Assembly: GCF_015207375.1 (NCBI RefSeq)
Contig: NZ_JADEWY010000016.1
Location: 1 to 64,000 of the forward strand
Source of the DNA: Coleofasciculus sp. LEGE 07092
GTDB lineage: Bacteria > Cyanobacteriota > Cyanobacteriia > Cyanobacteriales > Coleofasciculaceae
Direction of reading: 5' to 3'
Length of the DNA: 64,000 bases
Position numbers and translations under genes: made by a program. The notes beneath the pieces were generated by a model. That model made no database searches. It had not been told where the DNA came from and saw nothing but the letters and a program-made list of their open reading frames with translations. This document shows, piece by piece, positions 57,269-64,000 of the stretch. The number at the start of each line of letters is the position of its first letter. Positions within the stretch are counted from its first letter, which is position 1.

Positions 57269-58305
57269 CTTTTATTCTTGATATGGTTCAGAATACTTTG
57301 CGCGACTACTTGACCTAATTTGACGGGGACAGCATTTCCAATCAAGCGTCCTACACGGCTAAAACCAACAGGTTCATCAGGAGCTACAAACTCATAGTTA
57401 ACCGGGAAAGTTTGCAACACTGCTGCTTCTCTGAGAGATATTGCTCTATCCTGCTCAGGATGCCCAAACCGACCGTTTCCGAAACCAAAGCACTGCGTTG
57501 TGATAGTCGGACTTGGACGATCCCATTCCATCCGACCGTAAACTGCTGGATAGGTCTTCCCACTGCGTTTAATATGGCATTCTGCAATCAGTTCCTCTGA
57601 CCAATCTCGCCAAGTTCCACCAGGCTTTGAAGCACGAATACGACGAAGATTGAGTTTTGAAAGCTTGCTGCACCGATGAAGTCGGTCAGTTTTAGAGCCT
57701 TGACCTGCTGCAAGAGGTTCCATATCACTGATAGTACTTCGTACCGTTTCAAAGCTCATCTTATCGTGGGTTGGGAGAATCAAATTAATGTTGCCGAACT
57801 TTGAGGCAAAAAAGACCAACCGCTTGCGTGTTTGAGGAATACCATAGTACAAGCAGTCAACCTTATAGGAAGTCACAAAGTAGCCTAACTGTTTCAATTC
57901 ACTAGTGAATTCATGAAAAACTTTATGCTGTTCTAACTGAGGTACATTTTCCATTGAAACAATCTCTGGAACGCATTCCCGCACAATACGAATGAAATCC
58001 TTCAAAAGCTCCCACTTTTCTGCTTGTTTGTTACCGTACCGCCTTGAATAGGTTGAAAACGGTTGACATGGAGCACATCCTGCTAACACCTTAATATCAC
58101 CCACAGGGAAATGTTGTATTAACTCAGCACCAGTAACTTCTTCAACACTTTTCAGTATGAATCTTGCTTTATTGTTGTACTCATACGGAAATTCGCACGC
58201 TGGGTCAATGTCATAGCCGACATTTACAGGAAGACCTGCCTGCTGAAAGCCGTGGGTCAGTCCCCCAGCACCGCAAAACAAATCTACTGCGGAGATGCCG
58301 ATCAT
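57265..58305 (-). CDS. DNA (cytosine-5) methyltransferase
   Basis: 346 residues. Motif I DLFCGAGGLTHGFQQAG, motif IV with catalytic Cys80 (GCAPCQPFSTY), motif VI MENV at 118-121, motif VIII QTRKRLVFFAS, and motifs IX-X near the end (SLREAAVLQTFP; GRLIGNAVPVKLGQ). The target recognition region (about 190-265) is short. It faces the DUF262-HEPN pair and shares their end, so it likely belongs to the same modification/defence locus. Sequence specificity cannot be read from the protein. Confidence 0.95.
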   Translation of the reverse strand: MIGISAVDLFCGAGGLTHGFQQAGLPVNVGYDIDPACEFPYEYNNKARFILKSVEEVTGAELIQHFPVGDIKVLAGCAPCQPFSTYSRRYGNKQAEKWELLKDFIRIVRECVPEIVSMENVPQLEQHKVFHEFTSELKQLGYFVTSYKVDCLYYGIPQTRKRLVFFASKFGNINLILPTHDKMSFETVRSTISDMEPLAAGQGSKTDRLHRCSKLSKLNLRRIRASKPGGTWRDWSEELIAECHIKRSGKTYPAVYGRMEWDRPSPTITTQCFGFGNGRFGHPEQDRAISLREAAVLQTFPVNYEFVAPDEPVGFSRVGRLIGNAVPVKLGQVVAQSILNHIKNKS

Positions 58306-58727
58306 TAGTCACTTCTATAAGGTATGTCTAAGCTAGGAAGCTATCATAACTCATCTAGTTACTATACTCCTATTGCTTTGTCTCATTTTTCACTTTAGTC
58401 AACGATGCCACAGAACGACTGCTCGCTTTACTCTTTCAGAAGACTTTACTCGTGAAGTTGCCGCACAGAGCGGGCTAATTATCCAAACTTCCGCTAATTT
58501 TATCAAAGACATTCGAGAACTAATAGAAAGAGAGTTATAACTTACTCTTCACTGTTCTCAAACTTAATCCCTTTATAAAATGTAAATCAACTGAATTTGA
58601 AATGTTATCCTCTGTAGGGGCGCATAGCTATGCGTCCCTACCCTGTTTAATCCCCCTTACCCTTCTTAGGGGGCTGGGGGGTTAGGTTTTCCAAATTCGC
58701 CCAAGGAAGGAATTATTCCCCTAACCC
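58306..58727. other. intergenic region with a possible gene remnant and repeats
   Basis: 422 bases. An open frame at about 58390-58541 (ARFTLSEDFTREVAAQSGLI, ending in a Glu/Arg-rich helix and TAA) looks like the C-terminal end of a lost gene, perhaps a restriction-type nuclease. GTAGGGGCGCATAGCTATGC and its complement form a palindrome at 58614-58641. A C-run/G-run repeat follows at 58651-58690. Confidence 0.45.
58614..58641. repeat. 28-bp palindrome (GTAGGGG...CCCTAC)
   Basis: GTAGGGGCGCATAG/CTATGCGTCCCTAC, almost perfectly self-complementary with no loop. This is a familiar cyanobacterial intergenic repeat type. Confidence 0.75.
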
Positions 58728-59690
58728 CTAACCAGAAATCAACGCTTCAAACCCCTCATTCCCCCGCAAATTATCAAAATCAGAATCAGTTCTAGCCAGC
58801 ACGCGATTTTCACCGGAATCGAGCCGAATTGCTTCTTGCAAACTAATAATAGCCGCCTCAGCATTACCCAGTAACGCATAACAGCAAGCTTGATTGTACC
58901 AAGCATAGTCGTCCTCTGGGTCACTTGCGATCGCTTCTGAGTAGCTATCAACAGCTTCAGTATACCGACCCAATTGCCGCAGAATCTCACCCCGCTTGTA
59001 CCAACTCCAAGGATCTGTCGATATGGCATCTAACGCTTGATCGTAGCTATCTAAGGCTTCTTCAAGGTGTCCCCAGTGGCGCAAGGCATCTCCACGCCTA
59101 TACCAAGCCCAGTAATCATCGGGGCGTCGATCTAGCGCTCGATCATAACAGGCGATCGCTTCCTCATAACGCCCCAACTGCCGTAAGGCATCCCCCTTAC
59201 GATACCAACTCCAGTAATCCCTCGGTCGGTCTTTTAGGGCTTTCTCAAACGAAGCGATCGCGTCTTCATACCTGTCCAAATCTTCCAGCGCCACGTAACC
59301 CCGGTTATACCAAGCCCAGTAATCACGAGGTCTGGTTTCAATAGCTTCATCATAGCTAGCGATCGCTTCCTCATAATACCCCAACTCCCCCAGTACCCTA
59401 GCCTTCTGACACCAAGCCCAATAGTCAGTAGGTTCCTTTTCTAAAGCTTTGTTATAACTTTCCAGGGCTTCTTCAAGGCGTTCCAAGCTTTCTAGAACAT
59501 CCCCCCGCCAGTACCAAGCCCAATAATCGCGGGGCTTATACTCCAACGCTTTTTCATAGCTAAAGAGGGCTTCTTGATAGCGCCCTTCATCTCGCAACCC
59601 ATGCCCCTGATGCAACCAATCCTGATAACTGTCGGGTCGGCACTCCAAAGTTCTGTAAACTGTGTGGAGTGCAGGCATTACTATACTCAT
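58728..59690 (-). CDS. tetratricopeptide repeat protein
   Basis: 320 residues composed of about eight to nine 34-residue TPR units with a strikingly uniform consensus (RGDALRHWGHLEEALDSYDQ; most repeats join through PxDYWAWY). No signal peptide, membrane helix or catalytic domain. A protein-protein interaction scaffold; the partner is unknown. The repeats are so similar that internal duplication must be recent. It is divergent from the DUF790 gene. Confidence 0.92.
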   Translation of the reverse strand: MSIVMPALHTVYRTLECRPDSYQDWLHQGHGLRDEGRYQEALFSYEKALEYKPRDYWAWYWRGDVLESLERLEEALESYNKALEKEPTDYWAWCQKARVLGELGYYEEAIASYDEAIETRPRDYWAWYNRGYVALEDLDRYEDAIASFEKALKDRPRDYWSWYRKGDALRQLGRYEEAIACYDRALDRRPDDYWAWYRRGDALRHWGHLEEALDSYDQALDAISTDPWSWYKRGEILRQLGRYTEAVDSYSEAIASDPEDDYAWYNQACCYALLGNAEAAIISLQEAIRLDSGENRVLARTDSDFDNLRGNEGFEALISG

Positions 59691-59795
59691 CTCAAATCCC
59701 CTCCTTTTTTTGATGTCGGTATGGCAAAATCCGGCTGCACAATCAACAGTACCACTGCTGAATTTCAGTGCAATAATACTGTCTCCTAACTCCCT

Positions 59796-61010
59796 ATGCT
59801 ACCCAGCGATCTATTAATCAACCGCCAAAATGGGGAAGAGATTATCCCCAAACGGTTGCCGATTAATGACACAATTGGTGCGATCGCTACTGAATTGATC
59901 GCCTGCTTTCAAGGGGCGGTTGGGGGTACTCAGGGAGAACTTGATCGCAAACTCTCAGAACTCGAAGGCGATAGTCCTGATTATCGCCTCAAACGGGGTT
60001 TAGCACACATTCTCAAAAGCAACTTCAGCACCTTTGAAATTGTTAGTCCCCTAGAACCCAAGGAACTGAGACAGCGGGTATTTACCCTATCCGCCAAATC
60101 CCTTCCCTGTCACGCCGCTACCGAAGCTACACTGGAAACCCTCAGCAGCCTTCTGAGTCAGGAGTTAAATCAAGAGGTGTTACCCTCCCAAATTCGAGCG
60201 GGACTTTACGCAGATTTGCACGAAAACCGCATCCTCACTCAATTTGACGATCCAGCACCAGAAGCGCTACTCCATCGCTACAACTTGTCTCAAGTCCAAG
60301 GTATCTTCTATAAGGCATCTCACCTAATACTGAACGCTCACCGAAACGTGCCGGGAGAATACAAGCTATTATTCCGGTACTTAAAGCTGTTCGGGTTGAT
60401 GACCTATATTGAGGGAGACGCCGATCATGGATTTACCGTGACAATCGACGGTCCTGTGAGTTTGTTTAAGCCTAGTACCCGCTATGGGTTAGCGATCGCA
60501 AAACTGATCCCCGCTCTCTTGCACGTCACCCGTTGGAGCCTTAAAGCCACCTTACAAATGCGTGACCCTTACACAGGAGCTTGGAAGTCAGGACGTTTTA
60601 GCCTCAATGACGATTGTGGGCTAGTAACGCACTATCCCCCCGGCAAACCCTATGATAGTATGCTGGAAGCCTCCTTTGCAAATCGCTGGGACTCCCTAAA
60701 AACCGAGTGGATACTAGAGCGAGAAGTTGACCTAATTCCTATTCCAGGCAGCGTCATGATCCCCGATTTTCGCCTCGTGCATCCCGATGGGCGGGAATTC
60801 TTGTTAGAAATTGTAGGGTATTGGCGTCCGGAATACTTACAAAAGAAATTTGCCCAGGTGCGGCGATCGGAATGTGACAATTTGATTCTGGCAATTTCCG
60901 AGCGACTGAATTTGGATAAGGCGGGGATCAAGATAGAGAATGTGCCTGCCAAGATTGTTTGGTTTAAGGATAAGCTTTCGCCAAAAGCGGTGCTTGAGGT
61001 GTTGGAGTAG
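59796..61010 (+). CDS. DUF790 family (Bax1-like) nuclease
   Basis: 404 residues. The match to DUF790 is clear: MLPSDLLINRQNGEEIIPKR at the start, then FRYLKLFGLMTYI, VTIDGPVSLFKPSTRYGLAI, AKLIPALL. The C-terminal part holds the PD-(D/E)xK-like site IPDFRLVHPDGREFLLEIVG (Asp and Glu separated by 12). In archaea the homologue Bax1 is a nuclease working with the XPB helicase in DNA repair. No XPB-like helicase is in this window. Confidence 0.85.
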   Translation: MLPSDLLINRQNGEEIIPKRLPINDTIGAIATELIACFQGAVGGTQGELDRKLSELEGDSPDYRLKRGLAHILKSNFSTFEIVSPLEPKELRQRVFTLSAKSLPCHAATEATLETLSSLLSQELNQEVLPSQIRAGLYADLHENRILTQFDDPAPEALLHRYNLSQVQGIFYKASHLILNAHRNVPGEYKLLFRYLKLFGLMTYIEGDADHGFTVTIDGPVSLFKPSTRYGLAIAKLIPALLHVTRWSLKATLQMRDPYTGAWKSGRFSLNDDCGLVTHYPPGKPYDSMLEASFANRWDSLKTEWILEREVDLIPIPGSVMIPDFRLVHPDGREFLLEIVGYWRPEYLQKKFAQVRRSECDNLILAISERLNLDKAGIKIENVPAKIVWFKDKLSPKAVLEVLE

Positions 61011-61155
61011 AGATGTTATATGCAACGTCTCTACTCAGCCTACGGAATTTTGGCTGATTTCATTATCATTTTTTCGTTTAAAAGTCAATATCACTACGCT
61101 AGTAAAGTTAGGGTGGAAACTGTTGGTAAAGATTGAATATTCATGAGGTGAACTT

Positions 61156-61764
61156 ATGCAACCGCAAACAAATACGGTTCAAATCAAAACGGTTAAGCCT
61201 TATTACACTCCGGAGGAATATTTAGAACTGGAAGAAAAGGCAGATTACAAAAATGAATATCGCGATGGGGCAATTGTAGCGATGACGGGTGGGACGACTA
61301 ATCATAATAAAATTGCTTTGAATTTTGCCGCTAACTTGAAGTTTGGTTTAAGAGGGCAAGAGTACGATATCTATATCGGTGATGTGCGGTTATGGATACC
61401 TCGTTATCGTCAGTACACTTATCCCGATGTGATGGTGATTACAGGAGAACCAATTTATACAGGAACGGGGACAACTACAGTGATGAATCCGTTTTTGATT
61501 ATTGAAGTATTATCCAAATCAACGAAGAATTATGACTTAGGGGATAAGTTTATTTACTATCGCTCAATCCCTGATTTTAAAGAATATATTTTGATTGATC
61601 AAACTAAATATCATGTGATGCAATATGCTAAAAATACTGATAATAAATGGTTATTAAGTGAACAAGAATCGACAGGTGCGGAGCTTAAATTAAGTTCAAT
61701 CGAATTTCAAATTAATTTGAGAGATATTTACGAGAAAGTCGATTTTGCGGATAGTGAGGAGTAG
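61156..61764 (+). CDS. Uma2 family putative endonuclease
   Basis: 202 residues with GAGG eight bases before ATG. The PD-(D/E)xK-like core is intact: YTPEEYLELEEKADYKNEYR, then DGAIVAMTGGT (first acid), YPDVMVITGEP (Asp) and FLIIEVLSKST (Glu). Uma2 proteins are very numerous in cyanobacteria; their biological role is not established. A decayed relative lies at 35493-35693. The local AT content is higher than in flanking core genes. Confidence 0.9.
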   Translation: MQPQTNTVQIKTVKPYYTPEEYLELEEKADYKNEYRDGAIVAMTGGTTNHNKIALNFAANLKFGLRGQEYDIYIGDVRLWIPRYRQYTYPDVMVITGEPIYTGTGTTTVMNPFLIIEVLSKSTKNYDLGDKFIYYRSIPDFKEYILIDQTKYHVMQYAKNTDNKWLLSEQESTGAELKLSSIEFQINLRDIYEKVDFADSEE

Positions 61765-62109
61765 CTGACTGCCTGACAGAAGTAACTAAGTCGGCGCAAT
61801 TAAACTTAAGTGGAATACAAGAGCTTTAAGAAGTGCGATCGCTCTGGTATGAGTGTTAGGACTTACGCAAATTGACCGTTTAGACTCTACTCATAGTGGT
61901 AGTGTGGGCAATGCCGCCCTACCTATAAGCCATGTGCGTAAGTCCTGAGTGTAACAAACAAGGGAGCGATCGCTTGTGAGGCAGTGGGGATTCTCTAATC
62001 GGTTGATAAGAAAGCTAGAAACTAACCTTGTCTGTAATCTGCGATAGGAATTGTTCAGGAAAAAGGCAAAAGGTACAAGCAACTAATCCTTTCCCAACTC
62101 CCCTACTTC
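61765..62109. other. intergenic region containing a MITE-like element
   Basis: 345 bases between convergent genes. It contains two HIP1 octamers or near-octamers and the inverted-repeat element at 61857-61946. Nothing else recognised. Confidence 0.5.
61857..61946. mobile_element. MITE-like element with AGGACTTACGCA terminal inverted repeats
   Basis: Perfect 12-bp inverted repeats, AGGACTTACGCA at 61858-61869 and TGCGTAAGTCCT at 61935-61946, bound a 90-bp non-coding unit. GAGTGT occurs just outside each end (61851-61856 and 61947-61952), which fits a target duplication. The core includes GGGCAATGCCGCCC, another palindrome. AGGACTTACGCA ends are frequent in cyanobacterial genomes in my memory. 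Confidence 0.65.
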
Positions 62110-63231
62110 CTACCCCAACCCCTCAACAACCGGATGGAAGTAAAACGCCAACCCTAAAACCACATAAGCAGCTAACAGCAAAATTCCTTCCAACCAATTT
62201 GACTTACCATCCGAACTGATGGAATTAGCAATCAACACCGCCACTGCCACTGCCACCAGTTCAAACGGATTAAAGTCCAAATCCATTGGCTGTCCTAAGA
62301 ACCATCCAGCAATGACTAACACAGGTGCAACAAAAAGAGCAATTTGCAAACTCGAACCCACTGCCACAGAAACCGAAAGATCCATTTTGTTCTTCATTGC
62401 CACCGTCACGGCTGTGGCGTGCTCTGCCGCATTACCAATGATTGGCAGCAAAATTACACCCGTAAACAGTGCCGTTAGTCCTAACTCAGAGGTTGCTTTT
62501 TCCAAGCTTTCCACCAGCAGTTCTGACTCGAGCGCCACAAATAAGGTGACAACCAGCAACACCCCAACCCACAACCACAGATTTACCTCGTGTTCGGGTT
62601 CTTCAATGGCGGGTTTGGTTTCCCCTGTTTCATCTGACTCAACAATCTCTGCTATCCCCACATCAAACAGATAGCTGTGGGTTTTCATGGAAAACAGTAA
62701 CGTTAGAGCATAGACCAAAATTAATACAACAGCAACAGCGACTGAAAGCCTCTGCAATGTGGTTGCATCGATACCGGGAGTCGTAGCATCCATCGCTGTC
62801 GGCAGAAGCATCGCAATCACTGCCAGGTTCATAGAAGAGGCATTCACCCGCGCCACGACGGGTTGAAAATCTTGCTCTTTATAGCGCAAGCCTCCCAGCA
62901 GCATCGACAACCCCATCACCAACAGCAAGTTACCAATAATTGATCCCGTAATTGTAGCTTTGACCACATTGACCAATCCGGCATTCAGGGCTATCAGGGC
63001 TATAATTAGCTCCGTAGCATTGCCAAAGGTGGCATTGAGCAACCCTCCTAAGGTAGGACCGACAACCACGGCAATTTCTTCCGTTGCCGCACCCATCCAG
63101 GATGCAAGGGGAATAATCGCCAAGCAGGAGGTAATAAAGACTGTTGCCGCTCCCCATTCCAAAAAGTGACCGGCAATGGACAGGGGGACAAACAGTAGCA
63201 AAATGGACAAAATCGTGTTTTTGTTTAGCAT
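62110..63231 (-). CDS. cax: calcium/proton exchanger (CaCA family)
   Basis: 373 residues with 11 hydrophobic segments. The two c-motif repeats GNATELIIALIALNAG and GNAAEHATAVTVAMKN carry the ion-binding acids. An acidic cytoplasmic loop (ESDETGETKPAIEEPEHE) divides the halves. It exports Ca2+ using the proton gradient, likely in the plasma membrane. The gene is monocistronic by layout. Confidence 0.94.
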   Translation of the reverse strand: MLNKNTILSILLLFVPLSIAGHFLEWGAATVFITSCLAIIPLASWMGAATEEIAVVVGPTLGGLLNATFGNATELIIALIALNAGLVNVVKATITGSIIGNLLLVMGLSMLLGGLRYKEQDFQPVVARVNASSMNLAVIAMLLPTAMDATTPGIDATTLQRLSVAVAVVLILVYALTLLFSMKTHSYLFDVGIAEIVESDETGETKPAIEEPEHEVNLWLWVGVLLVVTLFVALESELLVESLEKATSELGLTALFTGVILLPIIGNAAEHATAVTVAMKNKMDLSVSVAVGSSLQIALFVAPVLVIAGWFLGQPMDLDFNPFELVAVAVAVLIANSISSDGKSNWLEGILLLAAYVVLGLAFYFHPVVEGLG

Positions 63232-63649
63232 CTAAGATTTGAAAGTACTTAGCAAGCAGCACATTGACAGGATTCTAGGATACTCGCTCCGTTGCCAGTC
63301 ATCAAAAAGTTCGCTAAGGTAGGTGCAACAGTCATGGTAAATTGTTATATTGCCATTAAGTTCCATGAATTTCCCGCAAGATCTATGAAGATTTACTCAA
63401 ACCATCTAAATATTGCGGTTGAATAAAAATAGAGTGAACGATTCCAAAGCTTTTACCCCTGAAAGCCAGTTGAATGACTGGTACGATTGTTTCTGGCTAA
63501 TGCCTATTGGCGTTTCCGAATTAGATTGCTAGCTCTACATCAGAGATTAGCTAGAGCGATCGTCACACAATCCCTACCGAAGGATGAGATGGGAGATGAG
63601 TAGGGAGGGAAGAGTTGTTTGATTAGTTTTTTAGAATTTGGTGATCCCG
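63232..63649. other. divergent intergenic region
   Basis: 418 bases upstream of the cax gene and the GH57-like gene. It contains AGCCAGT/ACTGGCT-like complementary segments near 63462-63500 but no recognised RNA, operator or gene. Confidence 0.35.
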
Positions 63650-64000
63650 ATGACTTCTGCTGCTGAACTTCCAGCTACACAAGCTGCGGCAACGAGCGCC
63701 ATTACATCGTTAGAGAGCGCTGGGATCGTTTCCGATCCCCTACACACAGCCACGGGCGTTTATGTAACGGTTCATGGTCATTTCTATCAACCGCCCCGCG
63801 AAAATCCTTATCTTGACACCGTAGAGCGTCAGCCTTCTGCCTCACCATTCCACGACTGGAACGAGCGTATTCACCACGAATGCTATCGTCCCAATGCCTT
63901 TGCCCGAGTACTAAACGGGTTTGGCGAAGTGGTGGAAATTGTCAATAACTTTGAATATTTGAGCTTTAACATCGGTCCGACGCTCATGTCGTGGCTGGAA
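63650..64000 (+). CDS. GH57-like/DUF3536 glycoside hydrolase, 5' end only
   Basis: First 117 residues of a gene that continues past the window. After a low-complexity start, VYVTVHGHFYQPPRENPYLD, then WNERIHHECYRPNAFARVLN and NFEYLSFNIGPTLMSWLE match the opening of cyanobacterial GH57-type proteins with DUF3536; HGHFYQPPRENP is the conserved first strand and His motif of the (beta/alpha)7 barrel. Likely acts on alpha-glucans. The start is ATG 63650; a GTG three codons upstream is in frame. Confidence 0.9.
   Translation, partial: MTSAAELPATQAAATSAITSLESAGIVSDPLHTATGVYVTVHGHFYQPPRENPYLDTVERQPSASPFHDWNERIHHECYRPNAFARVLNGFGEVVEIVNNFEYLSFNIGPTLMSWLE

Overview
The window is chromosomal DNA from a cyanobacterium, most likely a filamentous, large-genome type near Microcoleus, Coleofasciculus or Allocoleopsis. 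This rests on frequent HIP1 octamers (GCGATCGC), cyanobacterial families (DUF4079, DUF1830, DICT, PATAN/DUF4388, iron-uptake SLH porin, RRM protein beside rpsU, pdhB-secD-secF order), pentapeptide and WD40 repeat proteins, and several cyanobacterial small repeats. Species assignment is inference; no rRNA or tRNA was seen.

Layout. 1-5.8 kb: small cyanobacterial proteins, a 5'-truncated TnpB with its right end, a radical SAM enzyme, a DICT/degenerate HD-GYP protein and a pentapeptide protein. 5.8-9.2 kb: a structured leader of over 1 kb containing a mini-ORF, a group 2 sigma-70 factor with a clear terminator, and an exported protein. 9.3-16.4 kb: signalling block with AAA-WD40, HTH-AAA-GGDEF, a PATAN protein and a receiver. 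16.4-23.9 kb: pdhB-secD-secF-membrane protein, an RlpA-like protein and a PAS-PAS histidine kinase. 24-30.7 kb: ArsB-like transporter, GNAT, LuxR-vWA fusion, iron porin, RRM protein and rpsU. 30.8-37.7 kb: ispH, pentapeptide protein, ilvD, DUF4336 protein and an IF-3-like gene that appears to start at AUU.

37.9-43.9 kb is an accessory graveyard: DUF29, a XisI scrap, an HNH gene with its core deleted, parDE, a glycosyltransferase with a membrane partner, a frameshifted hicA fused to hicB, and a remnant of Cas12k, the effector of type V-K CRISPR-associated transposons. The Cas12k remnant and a half CRISPR-type repeat lie immediately beside the SRP RNA gene (ffs, minus strand). This looks like the scar of a CRISPR-associated transposon and is the main find.

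44-54.7 kb returns to core genes: sugar-nucleotide pyrophosphorylase, a SulP scrap, lipoprotein, ABC-F, gpmI, secG, a metalloprotease and a subtilase. 55-61.8 kb is a second accessory block: MazG-like protein, DUF262 + HEPN facing a cytosine methyltransferase, a TPR protein, a DUF790 (Bax1-like) nuclease and Uma2. The window ends with a Ca2+/H+ exchanger and the start of a GH57-like gene.
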